64,000 nt of DNA from NCBI GenBank assembly GCA_009767595.1, contig VSDK01003885.1:69477-133476 (forward strand). Direction: 5' to 3'. Below the pieces are notes generated by a model that had not been told where the DNA came from, did not search any database, and saw only the letters and a program-made list of their open reading frames with translations. The stretch is from Symbiodinium kawagutii (lineage: Eukaryota > Sar > Dinophyceae > Suessiales > Symbiodiniaceae). Each line of letters begins with the position of its first letter. The stretch's first letter is position 1. The translations under genes were made by a program, and so were the position numbers. Shown here one piece after another: positions 55,701 through 58,067 of this stretch.

Positions 55701-58067
55701 TTGTATGATAATTGTCAATTGCATACCATTATTGACGATGTGAAATTAGCAAGTACAACGAACTGATTTATGATAGGGAAAATAGCCGTCGATGTTATTT
55801 CAATATACCTTGTGTAAAAGGGGTGGACATAGTTGGCACCCCCGATGCTGCTTTCCCAACCCTGCAGTCCCAACCCTGCAGATGATCACAATTTCGGACG
55901 GTTGGTAGTTGGTACCCAAAAGATCCTGCGTGTTATGAAATCATTTCTTTCGGAAACGTACCACAATATCAATTTATCAAAATTGCTAGCAGACTATATG
56001 CTCACTAACCAGCTACCAGCCATGGGATCATCATCCAAGTAGTCCCTCTGTTTACATGTCCTGCGTTTTCATGAACACATTCTAACCACTGGCGCTTCAG
56101 GAAGATGGATGTGGGAAGCAAGCTGATTGGCATCTTCAGGCATTCGAAGCCCGGATCGCATCGTAGATCTGGGTGCGTCCTGGGACCAAGGAGCAGGTGG
56201 ACACAGTTTCCGAGGAATGCCTTGGATGACTGGCGAAGTTGACCGATAGATAGCTGGTCGTACCCAGCATAGCTTGTTGGTGGCCATAGCTCATATTTTT
56301 TTGGGGTTTGGGGTTAGTTCTGAAGCACTTGTGTAGACCATTCTCATCCATACGGACTATCAGCCATTCCAGTACTTATCGTTACGCATCATGGGTCATC
56401 ATCACATCAACCAACAATTGGATGTTATAAACTATCATTGCTCATCGATAGCGACGTTTCGATCAGTCATGTAGTCGATTGATTGTGCCATGGGGAGAAG
56501 CTCATTGCTGGTTCAGCTGGTTTCAGCATCACCAACGGATTGTTGGGATGGGTTCAATACTAGCCAGGGCTTTGGGATACTTTGGGATCAGCCTGATATC
56601 AAGCTACTGCTGTCGATGGTTATATTCAGCCATGGGTCCCCGGTACCCCTGAAAGCCAAGCTGGGAAAGTTCAGCTCAGGACAGCACAGAAATTTCCCGC
56701 TCTGAGCCCCTTGGCGTTGAAAATGCTGAAGTTTCCTAGAAATCCTGCGGATGTTTCCAGATGAAAGATGATGAAAGCATCAGGGCCAAACGCATCAGGG
56801 CCATCCATGGAGTTCCAACCTCATGGGGTTTTTGTTGGATAATTTTGTTGCTGTTTTGACTTTCAAGTGGTTCATAGACCATCTGGGTATCCCAAATCAA
56901 ATACCCGTCATTTTCATAGCATCTAGGGTATTTGAAACATCAATAGCATCAATAAATATTAGTTGTTTGACTATTTATTGATGTTTTCATTTATAGAACA
57001 TCAACAAATAGTCAACAACAAAAAAGCAACAACAGCAACGGCTGTAACACACACAAGATGCTCAACATGTGCCTTCGTCATGTACGTAGGTTGTTTGCTT
57101 AACGAATTACTTGTACGTCGTTGCTTATTAGTCGGTGATCAGTTGGTTAACGTTCAAGTAGTTCAATTACTTAACATTAGTTGGTTATCAGTTGGTTAAC
57201 ATGAGTCACTAAGCCATCAGATGGTTTTCAATGAGTTGACTTTCGGTTCATCATTCATTATGCACCTCATCAATCGATGGGGGGATCAGCGTGGTCATTT
57301 GTTCTAATCGGCTTGGTGCCCGAAGGATTACCCCACAGTTCACGGGGGGTTGGTGGATGCCGACCAACGGTGGTGATGGTCAGTGGTTGCGCTTGACCAT
57401 GGTGGAACATGGCGATTGGGGCACTGGTCTCTCCTGCTGGGGGATTCTGTGCCATCCGAACTGGCTTCTCCGGCTGAAAGACCTCCTAGCCACCGATCAG
57501 CCATGACTTTCCACTACTGAATCATTGATGATCCCATCCCAAGCACATTTGAGCACGATGAAGATCCATGGTTGACACCACCAACTAGGACACCGGTGGA
57601 CCTCAGGTGATAAGGATGTCTACATGACGTACGAAGAGGAGGACCAACAGGCTGAGGCGGAGTTTGTTTCCAAGGACCGGCGCAAGCAGCTGGCAGAATG
57701 AGGTAGTCTAGGGCCCCTTCGCTTCAGACTAGCCATAGAGGAGCTGCTGATAGACACTATTCATCCATGAAAGAGCTACTATAATCCAAGCAGAATATAC
57801 TTTGTAGTTCGAGGAAGTCAAAATTTCAAGGTTAAGCAGCCAGTACTGGTACTGCATGAAAATCGCTGAGCTCTTTTAAGTTTGGCATCGCGTCATGTTG
57901 CAGAGATCGGCGGCTGGCTGTCAGCGTACTTCGCATCGCCATCCACCTTAATCCTGGTGATCCAACATGGCAGTTGGGTGATCTACGTCATGATGAATCA
58001 GATTCAGCATAGCAGCGCTGCCATCAAGCTCTTGTTCGATAGCAAGGCTCAGTTTGGTGATTTTTGA
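1..58067 (+). CDS. Multi-exon gene for a FUSC/aromatic-acid-exporter-like membrane protein (partial at 5' end)
   Basis: This entry spans the gene model; the exons are listed separately. About 30 short exons, all on the plus strand, are separated by introns of roughly 0.4-5 kb. Order and content match a duplicated architecture: membrane half 1 (7294-17670), helical soluble region 1 (20670-33891), membrane half 2 (36449-44572), helical soluble region 2 (46974-58067). FUSC/ArAE/ALMT proteins are known to combine about six membrane helices with a cytosolic helical domain, and they export aromatic acids or conduct organic anions. The substrate here is unknown. Splice phases agree across several consecutive junctions, for example 28833-28908 to 33807, 36449-36521 to 37250, 52017-52110 to 55252 and 55252-55327 to 56101. 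The family assignment rests on remembered consensus patterns and was not searched. Some exons, mainly in the 5' third, are probably missing or have wrong ends. Confidence 0.6.
84..204. mobile_element. Family A inverted-repeat (MITE-like) element
   Basis: The left end ATATGGCTATGGGTCAA is the reverse complement of the right end TTGACCCATAGCCATAT. The 121-bp body contains the family core (AACCAATAATGG, GATGGGGAACCAGGGG). No open frame is present. It is non-autonomous by size. Confidence 0.75.
884..1095. repeat. Purine (GAGA/GAAA) microsatellite tract
   Basis: This is a degenerate run of GAGAGA, GAAAGA and GGGAGA units of about 200 bases, nearly free of pyrimidines on the plus strand. Long open frames on both strands here are translations of the repeat. 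Confidence 0.9.
2111..2157 (+). CDS. Exon, coiled-coil-like segment
   Basis: The acceptor is TAG at 2108-2110 and the donor is GTCAGT from 2158. The frame reads [15 protein letters not shown], an amphipathic helix in GC-rich DNA embedded in AT-rich intron sequence. Entry phase is 0 and exit phase is 2. It probably lies N-terminal to the first membrane half of the transporter-like protein. No family can be named from 15 residues. Confidence 0.5.
3239..3929 (+). other. Unassigned block with overlapping open frames
   Basis: Two plus frames (3239-3694 and 3366-3929) and one minus frame (3178-3597) are open over a GC-balanced, non-repetitive block. None gives a recognisable product, and the longest plus frame is rich in P, S and G. 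It could hide one or two exons of the gene or a decayed insertion. Confidence 0.3.
4159..4270. repeat. CATC/CAAT tetranucleotide microsatellite
   Basis: CCAT units repeat about ten times, then mix with CAAT units. AT-dinucleotide tracts flank it at 4110-4135 and 4275-4292. Confidence 0.9.
5231..5422. mobile_element. Family B inverted-repeat (MITE-like) element
   Basis: The left end GGTTTTCTTGAGCCAATGGG with ACCCCCCCAAA is complemented by the right end TTGGGGGGTCCCCCATGAG with TTGAAAAACATCC. The 192-bp copy has diverged from the shorter copies. Confidence 0.65.
6370..6409. repeat. 12-bp tandem repeat, three copies
   Basis: The unit AGGCTGTCGTAC is repeated three times with one substitution and a partial fourth copy. 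Confidence 0.85.
7294..7379 (+). CDS. Exon, start of first FUSC-like membrane half
   Basis: The frame reads [20 protein letters not shown] and then ACVAWLPP. A polar helix of this kind ([14 protein letters not shown]) leading into a hydrophobic segment resembles the entry to the membrane domain in FUSC-like proteins. The acceptor is GAG before 7294. The 3' end is uncertain, since no good GT donor is present and a GC donor within 7340-7370 is possible. The phase does not directly join the preceding candidate exon, so at least one exon in 2.2-7.3 kb is probably missed. Confidence 0.45.
8021..8211. mobile_element. Family B inverted-repeat element
   Basis: The left end contains GGGGACCCCCCAAAATGG. 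The right end contains TTTGGGGGGAGGTCCCC followed by TTGAGAAACCACCACG. The inner copy AAAATAGGGAACCCCG near 8112 suggests two nested copies. Confidence 0.6.
9064..9167. mobile_element. Family B inverted-repeat element
   Basis: The ends CATGGTGGTTTGTCAAAATA and TTGGGGTACCACC...CCACATGG are mutually complementary. The 104-bp copy ends 66 bases before a candidate exon acceptor. Confidence 0.7.
9234..9269 (+). CDS. Exon, short loop or helix ([11 protein letters not shown])
   Basis: The acceptor CAG ends at 9233 and the donor GTGTCT begins at 9270. The frame reads [12 protein letters not shown]. The same frame stays open to a stop at 9305-9307 with [11 protein letters not shown], so a downstream GC donor (near 9293) is an alternative end. 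An inverted-repeat element of family B ends 66 bases upstream. Confidence 0.4.
9270..11602. other. Intron-like stretch, no supported genes
   Basis: It is unique to weakly repetitive DNA with ATGGTGAATGG-type degenerate repeats near 9840-9950. Open frames at 10323-10861 on both strands are not supported. I see nothing assignable. Confidence 0.5.
11603..11657 (+). CDS. Exon, transmembrane helix ([14 protein letters not shown])
   Basis: The acceptor is CTGCAG before 11603 and the donor is GTGTTG from 11658. The frame reads [18 protein letters not shown], a hydrophobic helix with small residues and a W-rich end, as in FUSC-type membrane domains. A second frame through the same DNA (11482-11664) is also open, so the assignment depends on splicing evidence. 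Exit phase is 1, or 0 if the weaker GTTGAA donor is used. Confidence 0.45.
12033..12056 (+). mobile_element. Family A terminal repeat, left end
   Basis: ACATATGGCTATGGGTCAAT matches the left end of family A. The nearest complementary end (TTTTGACCCATATGCATATG) is at 12530-12552, beyond the exon at 12342-12431. The two ends either bracket that exon or are halves of two broken copies. Confidence 0.6.
12342..12431 (+). CDS. Exon, transmembrane helix ([12 protein letters not shown])
   Basis: The acceptor is CCCAG before 12342, with donor GTGGTA from 12432 or GTACCA from 12435. The frame reads [16 protein letters not shown] and then [14 protein letters not shown], a polar lead-in followed by a membrane helix. 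The helix strongly resembles that of the next exon (GGVAVGTIF). Both ends are phase 0 and join the next exon in frame. Outward copies of the family A terminal repeat lie on each side, at 12033-12056 and 12530-12552. Confidence 0.5.
12530..12552 (-). mobile_element. Family A terminal repeat, right end
   Basis: TTTTGACCCATATGCATATG is complementary to the left end at 12033-12056, with a small internal difference (ATGC in place of AGCC). Confidence 0.55.
13191..13214. repeat. Short hairpin, 9-bp stem
   Basis: CGGGCAAAC pairs with GTTTGCCCG across a six-base loop. Confidence 0.85.
13353..13540. repeat. Interstitial telomere-like block (CCCTAAA type)
   Basis: Many copies of CCCTAAAA and CCCTAAA are interleaved with decayed forms (CCATAAA, CCGTAAA). 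The complement TTTAGGG is the plant-type telomere repeat also used by dinoflagellates. It is internal and degenerate, so not a functional chromosome end. Confidence 0.85.
13546..13600. repeat. Perfect 26-bp inverted repeat with 3-base loop
   Basis: The arm at 13546-13571 (beginning TTACGCGCAAACC) is exactly complementary to 13575-13600, with loop ACA. It can form a cruciform or RNA hairpin. Confidence 0.95.
13900..13965 (+). CDS. Exon, transmembrane helix ([12 protein letters not shown])
   Basis: The acceptor is CTGCAG before 13900 and the donor is a strong GTAAGC from 13966. Twenty-two codons read [12 protein letters not shown] then [10 protein letters not shown], in phase 0 at both ends. 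The polar segment followed by a small-residue-rich helix repeats the design of the 12342 exon. This is one of the best-bounded exons of the first membrane half. Confidence 0.65.
13966..15168. other. Intron-like stretch
   Basis: It is AT-rich with ATGATCAAC-type degenerate repeats. Open frames on both strands near 14935-15381 overlap the next exon and are chance frames. Confidence 0.5.
15169..15277 (+). CDS. Exon, membrane segment with loop ([14 protein letters not shown])
   Basis: The acceptor is a good pyrimidine tract ending CTGCAG before 15169. The frame reads [20 protein letters not shown], then [16 protein letters not shown], and stays open to a stop at 15307-15309. No GT donor fits. 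A GC donor after 15277 leaves one base (G) that joins the GC of the 17564 exon to give glycine and keeps the frame. Aromatic and small residues followed by a charged loop are typical of a membrane helix with an external loop. Confidence 0.65.
15278..17563. other. Intron-like stretch with family B element
   Basis: It contains ATGTATACAC / TGTATACA-rich DNA at 15560-15950, a family B copy at 16013-16122 and an AT microsatellite at 17225-17242. No gene is supported. Confidence 0.55.
16013..16122. mobile_element. Family B inverted-repeat element
   Basis: The left end TATGGTGGTTTCTTAAACTA and the right end TTTTTAAGAAGCCACCATA are complementary, with GGGGTACCCC / GGGGGCCCC next to them. This is the clearest family B copy. 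Confidence 0.8.
17564..17670 (+). CDS. Exon, last helix of membrane half 1 ([13 protein letters not shown])
   Basis: The acceptor follows a CT-rich stretch ending GTCAG, and the donor is GTGAGG from 17671. The frame reads [20 protein letters not shown] and then [16 protein letters not shown] hydrophobic helix ending in LPYPR followed by a polar helix matches the exit from a FUSC-type membrane bundle into the soluble domain. Entry phase is 1 and exit phase is 0. The bases are clearly richer in G and C than the flanks. Confidence 0.7.
17783..17832. repeat. (GTT)n microsatellite
   Basis: About 16 uninterrupted GTT units. The poly-threonine minus frame is an artefact of this run. Confidence 0.95.
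18302..18426. mobile_element. Family A inverted-repeat element
   Basis: The ends are ATGAGGCCATGGGTCAAG and TTTTGACCCATAGCCATGAG. The core GGGGAACCAGGGGGACTAAG is shared with other copies. Length is 125 bp. Confidence 0.75.
18783..18841. repeat. (CAA)n / CAAGCAA microsatellite
   Basis: Run of CAA units with CAAGCAA interruptions. Confidence 0.9.
19600..19665 (+). CDS. Possible exon, very hydrophobic segment
   Basis: The acceptor is TTCACAG before 19600 and the donor is GTAGGG from 19666. Twenty-two codons read [20 protein letters not shown] then EA. It is phase 0 at both ends, so it could be included or skipped without disturbing the frame between the 17564 and 20670 exons. Its position after the LPYPR helix is unexpected for a FUSC domain. 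It may be an optional exon or a chance open frame in GTG-rich DNA. Confidence 0.4.
19990..20022. repeat. (CA)n microsatellite
   Basis: About 15 CA units with one CGCA interruption. Confidence 0.9.
20670..20742 (+). CDS. Exon, start of soluble region 1
   Basis: The acceptor is TCGCAG before 20670 and the donor is GTGACC from 20743. The frame reads [20 protein letters not shown] then GSLP, a charged helix followed by a loop. It joins the preceding phase-0 exon in frame and exits in phase 1. It would form the first cytosolic piece after membrane half 1. Confidence 0.6.
20743..23232. other. Intron-like stretch; one or more exons probably missed
   Basis: A candidate frame with [20 protein letters not shown] lies at about 21317-21430 between a CAAG acceptor and CAAG|GTTGCC, but competing frames are open on both strands. 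Two long overlapping plus frames lie at 22410-23122. Phase between the 20670 and 23233 exons requires something here. Confidence 0.45.
22410..23122 (+). other. Unassigned open-frame block
   Basis: Plus frames at 22410-22643 (with [17 protein letters not shown]) and 22514-23122 (202 residues) and a minus frame at 22726-23001 are open in non-repetitive DNA. No motif is recognised. The 202-residue frame has scattered cysteines and hydrophobic runs but no clear domain. It could be a decayed insertion. Confidence 0.25.
23233..23367 (+). CDS. Exon, acidic soluble segment ([15 protein letters not shown])
   Basis: The acceptor is CAAAG before 23233 and the donor is a strong GTGAGA from 23368. Forty-five codons, phase 0 to 0, read [34 protein letters not shown] and [11 protein letters not shown]. 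The piece is GC-rich between AT-rich flanks and looks like a flexible, charged loop. The exit phase of the 20670 exon is 1, so at least one exon between 20.7 and 23.2 kb is missing from this model. Confidence 0.6.
24780..24872. mobile_element. Family B element, left end eroded
   Basis: GGGGTTCCCCAAAGCCATGG opposes TTTGGGAGGTCCCATAATTT and TTGAGAAACCATCAAATGG. The left outer repeat is shortened. Confidence 0.6.
24979..25276. repeat. CATC then TCTA microsatellite, about 300 bp
   Basis: Units progress from ATCTCT to CATC/CACC (to about 25180), then TCTA (to about 25265), then an AT run. The [12 protein letters not shown] frames here are repeat translations. Confidence 0.95.
26844..26942 (+). 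CDS. Exon, helical soluble segment ([20 protein letters not shown])
   Basis: The acceptor is CTCCAG before 26844. The frame reads [20 protein letters not shown] then [13 protein letters not shown], a long amphipathic helix like the cytosolic helices of FUSC-type proteins. A GT donor at 26953 (CCCG|GTGACG, phase 1) is possible. A GC donor after 26942 (phase 0) would join the 28381 exon in frame. The start is well supported and the end is uncertain by ten bases. Confidence 0.65.
28381..28441 (+). CDS. Possible exon, helix ([20 protein letters not shown])
   Basis: The acceptor is GACAAG before 28381 and the donor is GTGAAT from 28442. Twenty codons read [20 protein letters not shown], a basic amphipathic helix. 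Exit phase 1 fits the next exon, giving D at the junction. A second frame ([20 protein letters not shown]) is open over the same bases, which lowers certainty. Confidence 0.5.
28692..28741. repeat. (ATC)n microsatellite
   Basis: About 16 CAT units; it gives a poly-histidine plus frame and a poly-methionine minus frame. Confidence 0.95.
28833..28908 (+). CDS. Exon, soluble segment ([20 protein letters not shown])
   Basis: The acceptor is CACTAG before 28833 and the donor is GTGTCA from 28909. The frame reads [20 protein letters not shown] then YKDG. Entry phase is 1 (GAC, aspartate, at the junction) and exit phase is 2. The next exon supplies one base to restore the frame. Composition is strongly coding-like and the flanks are AT-rich repeats. 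Confidence 0.68.
28932..29002. repeat. 11-bp tandem repeat (TAGTATGTTGG)
   Basis: At least five copies of TAGTATGTTGG in series with small changes at both ends. Confidence 0.9.
30048..30112. repeat. ~26-bp tandem repeat, three copies
   Basis: The unit GGGTCGGATACGCATTCAAT is repeated three times; the middle copy reads GGGTCGCATGCGCATTCAAT. Confidence 0.85.
31060..31530 (-). repeat. Decayed ~160-bp tandem repeat with minus-strand reading frame
   Basis: The marker CACATTTATTGGGCCGCTG recurs at 31117, 31273 and 31437, giving units of about 156 and 164 bases. GAGTGGAGGCTGGATTTT recurs as a second marker. A minus frame over 30925-31425 reads related blocks such as [18 protein letters not shown] and [13 protein letters not shown]. 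It may be a degenerate repeat-protein fragment or just a tandem repeat. Confidence 0.7.
31905..32100. repeat. 88-bp tandem duplication
   Basis: Two near-identical copies begin at 31921 and 32009 (TCAATCATCAACCAGTGCGA...). The flanking ATCATTACCCATCAA words continue the pattern. Near-identity suggests a recent duplication. Confidence 0.9.
32338..32453. mobile_element. Family B inverted-repeat element
   Basis: TTTTTCAAAAAATGGGGCAC with CCCCAAAAATTTATCC opposes CAATTTTTGGAGG with ACTTTGAGAAGCAACCA. Length is about 116 bp. Confidence 0.6.
33083..33121. repeat. (GACA)n microsatellite
   Basis: Ten or so GACA units with two GATA interruptions. Confidence 0.9.
33566..33680. mobile_element. Family A inverted-repeat element
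   Basis: The ends ACATATGGCTGTGGATCAAT and TGACTCATAGCCATAT are complementary apart from a few changes. It lies just upstream of the exon at 33807. Confidence 0.65.
33807..33891 (+). CDS. Exon, soluble segment with PPPP ([19 protein letters not shown])
   Basis: The acceptor is ACCAG before 33807. The first base completes a codon begun in the 28833 exon. The frame reads [20 protein letters not shown] then GLTEKAHG. A proline-rich turn followed by a helix is what FUSC-like proteins show between the EP motif region and the next membrane half. Two ends are possible: GC after 33891 (phase 0, fits the next exon) or GT at 33899 (phase 1, does not). A family A element ends 126 bases upstream. Confidence 0.65.
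34281..36392. repeat. 2.1-kb CCAA/TCAA/GCAA satellite array
   Basis: It is a four-base rhythm of ACCA, ATCA and AGCA units. The distal half is organised in 160-bp higher-order copies. Long minus-strand frames of W, L, V and G residues are translations of the repeat. Confidence 0.95.
35404..36363. repeat. 160-bp higher-order repeat, about six copies
   Basis: The marker AACGAAGCAATCAAGCAACC starts at 35404, 35564, 35724, 35884, 36044 and 36204, exactly 160 bases apart. The first five copies look virtually identical; the last diverges after about 40 bases. Confidence 0.95.
36449..36521 (+). CDS. Exon, first helix of membrane half 2 ([15 protein letters not shown])
   Basis: The acceptor is GCTCAG, after a T-rich tract, before 36449, and the donor is GTGGCT from 36522. 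The frame reads [20 protein letters not shown] then WFGF. A short amphipathic lead (YAARG) into a helix ending GWFGF is a familiar opening of the second FUSC-type membrane half. Exit phase 1 fits the next exon (arginine at the junction). It lies 58 bases after the end of the large CCAA satellite. Confidence 0.75.
36522..37249. other. Intron, nothing recognised
   Basis: AT-rich DNA with degenerate AACCAGCT / ATCAACC words. A GGCGTCC/GGGACGCC hairpin lies at 37214-37235, just before the exon. Confidence 0.5.
37250..37341 (+). CDS. Exon, membrane helix with [10 protein letters not shown] motif
   Basis: The acceptor is GTGAG before 37250 (weak pyrimidine tract) and the donor is a strong GTGAGT from 37342. 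The frame reads [20 protein letters not shown] then [10 protein letters not shown]. The AGIASTV stretch just after a GWFGF helix is the clearest family resemblance in this gene. Phases 1 in and 0 out agree with both neighbours. Confidence 0.72.
37342..38428. other. Intron, nothing recognised
   Basis: Mostly unique sequence with a few ATGATGGT / GGTCAATCATGG repeats. Open frames near 37411-37637 on both strands are not supported. Confidence 0.5.
38429..38536 (+). CDS. Exon, conserved loop with [12 protein letters not shown]
   Basis: The acceptor is TTGCAG before 38429, phase 0. The frame reads [36 protein letters not shown]. The pattern SRYVGSAL...NR.QG..LG corresponds to the R-(L/I)-QG-x-x-LG loop characteristic of FUSC/ArAE membrane domains. 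No good GT donor is present. A GC donor after 38536 keeps phase 0 with the next exon; a weak GT after 38521 is the alternative. Confidence 0.7.
38911..39148. mobile_element. Family C inverted-repeat (MITE-like) element, 238 bp
   Basis: The left end CCGGGTAGTTCATAAAAACA with GCCATCC is complementary to the right end GGATGGCTGTTTTTTATGAA with ATGCCCGG. Both ends are flanked by TA, consistent with a TA target site. The interior has no long frame. It is a non-autonomous DNA transposon by form. Confidence 0.8.
39640..39715 (+). CDS. Exon, membrane helix ([20 protein letters not shown])
   Basis: The acceptor is CCAAG, after a CT-rich tract, before 39640. The frame reads [20 protein letters not shown] then SLTST. 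A W followed by a long aliphatic helix after the QG loop fits the family order. A GC donor after 39715 leaves one T, which pairs with GT of the next exon to encode cysteine and gives a smooth helix junction. This end is inferred from frame and helix length only. Confidence 0.6.
39716..41621. other. Intron, repeats at both ends
   Basis: It holds four GGTTAACTAATGG repeats at 39820-39885 and CCAACC tetramers at 41500-41580. The middle is unassigned. Confidence 0.5.
41622..41716 (+). CDS. Exon, membrane helix with [13 protein letters not shown] motif
   Basis: The acceptor is CTCCGAG before 41622. The frame reads [20 protein letters not shown] then [11 protein letters not shown]. The small-residue helix with IG...AAFGA is typical of the family at this point. 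A GTGGAT donor from 41717 (phase 0) agrees with the next exon. A GC donor after 41693 is an alternative. The DNA is GC-rich directly after a CCAACC microsatellite tail. Confidence 0.67.
41717..42696. other. Intron, nothing recognised
   Basis: AT-rich with GTTGATTAAGTTG and ATAACCATTG degenerate repeats. Confidence 0.5.
42697..42768 (+). CDS. Exon, helix start ([17 protein letters not shown])
   Basis: The acceptor is GTCCCAG before 42697. The frame reads [20 protein letters not shown] then NCIA. The next exon continues in phase 0 with [12 protein letters not shown], making one uninterrupted membrane helix. The donor must then be GC (GCG|GCCCCT) because no GT fits. A later start (after CCAG at 42710) is possible. 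Confidence 0.67.
42769..44482. other. Intron with dispersed repeats
   Basis: It holds an ATC run at 43451-43487, CTAGTTA / AGTCAACT repeats at 43300-43960, an AT run at 44027-44047 and six AAACCACTATA units at 44335-44410. No coding piece is supported. Confidence 0.55.
44483..44572 (+). CDS. Exon, final membrane helix ([20 protein letters not shown])
   Basis: The acceptor is GCTCAG before 44483 and the donor is GTGGGG from 44573. Thirty codons, phase 0 to 0, read [20 protein letters not shown] then [11 protein letters not shown] helix ending in P.xA..DL and then an amphipathic helix is the signature with which FUSC/ALMT-type proteins leave the membrane. The intron begins as a G-rich tract that runs into an 82-N gap. 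Confidence 0.75.
44573..44735. repeat. G-rich GGGTGG tract interrupted by an 82-N assembly gap
   Basis: GGGGTGGGGGGAGGTGGGG leads into N at 44610-44691 and then GGGTGGGTGGTGGGTGGGGG. Runs of three or more G at this density can form G-quadruplexes and often stop sequencing. Confidence 0.9.
44925..45049. mobile_element. Family A inverted-repeat element
   Basis: The ends are GGATATGGCGATCTGGGTCA and GGTTTTGACCCACAGCCAT. A truncated second copy with the same left end lies at 44820-44900. Confidence 0.7.
46974..47049 (+). CDS. Exon, soluble region 2 ([14 protein letters not shown])
   Basis: The frame reads [20 protein letters not shown] then TFRA. The 5' boundary is uncertain: the nearest AGs (46961, 46963, 47008) do not give phase 0 after the 44483 exon, so an exon may be missing. 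A GC donor after 47049 leaves one A, which with GT of the next exon encodes serine and reproduces a continuous helix. The DPSIK stretch also occurs in the 42697 exon. Confidence 0.5.
48200..48280. repeat. Hexamer microsatellite grading from ATAGAT to CAGATG
   Basis: Successive units read TATAGA, TACAGA, TGCAGA and TGTAGA, showing stepwise change along one array. Confidence 0.9.
48421..48530. mobile_element. Family B inverted-repeat element
   Basis: GTTTCTCAAAATAGGGATGC with CCCCCCAATTCATCC opposes TTGTGGTGTCCCCTATGAC with TTGAGAGACCACCACG. It ends 76 bases before the exon at 48606. Confidence 0.75.
48606..48689 (+). CDS. Exon, soluble helix with EAASEPRMW motif
   Basis: The acceptor is CCAAG before 48606. 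The frame reads [20 protein letters not shown] then RMWKMSR. A helix followed by SEPR.W is a recognisable feature of FUSC-type soluble domains. The end is unclear: GC donors after 48689 or 48691, or GT after 48700. A family B inverted-repeat element ends 76 bases upstream of the acceptor. Confidence 0.65.
48891..49001. mobile_element. Family A inverted-repeat element
   Basis: The ends are ATATGACGAGCTGGGTCAAC and TGAACTGACCCACTGACATAT. The core GGGGGAACCAGGGGGACTAA is shared with the family. Confidence 0.7.
49020..49280. repeat. Tandem duplication of ~140 bp
   Basis: Two copies contain AAAAATGGTTGGTTTCTTCC, AACTGG, GATAGATGATAGTTGATCAC and ACCAGTGGTTGGT in the same order, starting near 49020 and 49160. 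They have diverged by several substitutions. Confidence 0.8.
49771..49866. mobile_element. Family A inverted-repeat element
   Basis: The ends are CACGTGGCGAGCTGGGTT and GGTTTTGACCCACAGTCG. The core AGGGGTACAGGG is shared with the copy at 84-204. Confidence 0.6.
50441..50483 (+). CDS. Possible small exon ([14 protein letters not shown])
   Basis: The acceptor is CTCCCAG before 50441. The frame reads [14 protein letters not shown]. This fits the expected link between SEPRMW and the next helix ([10 protein letters not shown]). A GC donor after 50483 gives phase 0 to the next exon; without it the frame runs on to [12 protein letters not shown] and a GT at 50505. The reading frame also extends upstream (FRSPPRP), so the start could be earlier. 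Confidence 0.45.
50484..52016. other. Intron, dispersed repeats only
   Basis: A 10-bp repeat (AACCAGGTTC) lies at 50596-50650. Degenerate CATTATCAACCATTC words dominate 50940-51450. No coding piece is supported. Confidence 0.55.
52017..52110 (+). CDS. Exon, soluble helix with [10 protein letters not shown]
   Basis: The acceptor is CCCCTAG before 52017 and the donor is a consensus GTAAGT from 52111. The frame reads [20 protein letters not shown] then [11 protein letters not shown]. The helix ending in MEHAVTGG is a strong family-like feature of soluble region 2. Entry phase is 0 and exit phase is 1, which agrees with the 55252 exon. It is the best-bounded exon in the window. Confidence 0.8.
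52111..55251. other. Long intron, no supported genes
   Basis: GCTTCTAAGCTGGTTACATG repeats lie at 52120-52210. Open frames at 52973-53284 and 54354-54799 are protein-like in places, but splice phase between the 52017 and 55252 exons is already continuous without them. Confidence 0.5.
55252..55327 (+). CDS. Exon, soluble helix ([20 protein letters not shown])
   Basis: The acceptor is GAAGAG before 55252 and the donor is GTGGTG from 55328. The frame reads [20 protein letters not shown] then TEFF. The two leftover bases at the end pair with the first base of the 56101 exon to encode arginine. Phase agrees on both sides, which supports direct splicing from 52110 and to 56101. A family A element begins only 19 bases after the donor. 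Confidence 0.65.
55347..55660. mobile_element. Nested family A inverted-repeat elements
   Basis: The outer ends are AAGTGGCGAGCTGGGTCAAG and TGAACTGACCCACTGCCAT. An internal left end ATATGGATATGGGTCAATAT at 55443 marks a second copy. It begins 19 bases after the donor of the exon ending at 55327. Confidence 0.65.
56101..56139 (+). CDS. Small exon, helix ([12 protein letters not shown])
   Basis: The acceptor is CGCTTCAG at 56093-56100, phase 2. The frame reads [12 protein letters not shown], and onward RHSKPGSHR if no splice occurs. CAG|GCATTC at 56139/56140 is a good-looking GC donor. The frame is otherwise open to about 56250. The helix plus IF matches the region after the WR..FF helix in related proteins. 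Confidence 0.5.
57607..57681 (+). CDS. Exon, acidic helix ([20 protein letters not shown])
   Basis: The acceptor is CCTCAG before 57607. The frame reads [20 protein letters not shown] then SKDR and continues RKQLAE to a TGA at 57699-57701. Either this is a terminal exon, or a GC donor after 57681 links in phase 1 to the 57904 exon. Strong acidic/basic helix composition supports coding. The role in the protein is unknown. Confidence 0.5.
57904..58067 (+). CDS. Possible last exon of the transporter-like gene, with stop
   Basis: The acceptor is TGTTGCAG before 57904. The frame reads [40 protein letters not shown] and [13 protein letters not shown], then TGA at 58065-58067. A C-terminal helix of the [15 protein letters not shown] type would suit the end of a FUSC-like soluble domain. 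A GT at 58058 (CAGTTTG|GTGATT) could still splice onward. Low-complexity DNA follows directly, and no polyadenylation signal was recognised. Confidence 0.5.

Larger units (their letters stand above)
55328..57606. other. Intron region around the small 56101 exon
   Basis: It holds a double family A element (55347-55660). An ACATCAATAG-type repeat lies at 56920-57010. Apart from the 56101 exon, no coding piece is supported. Confidence 0.5.
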
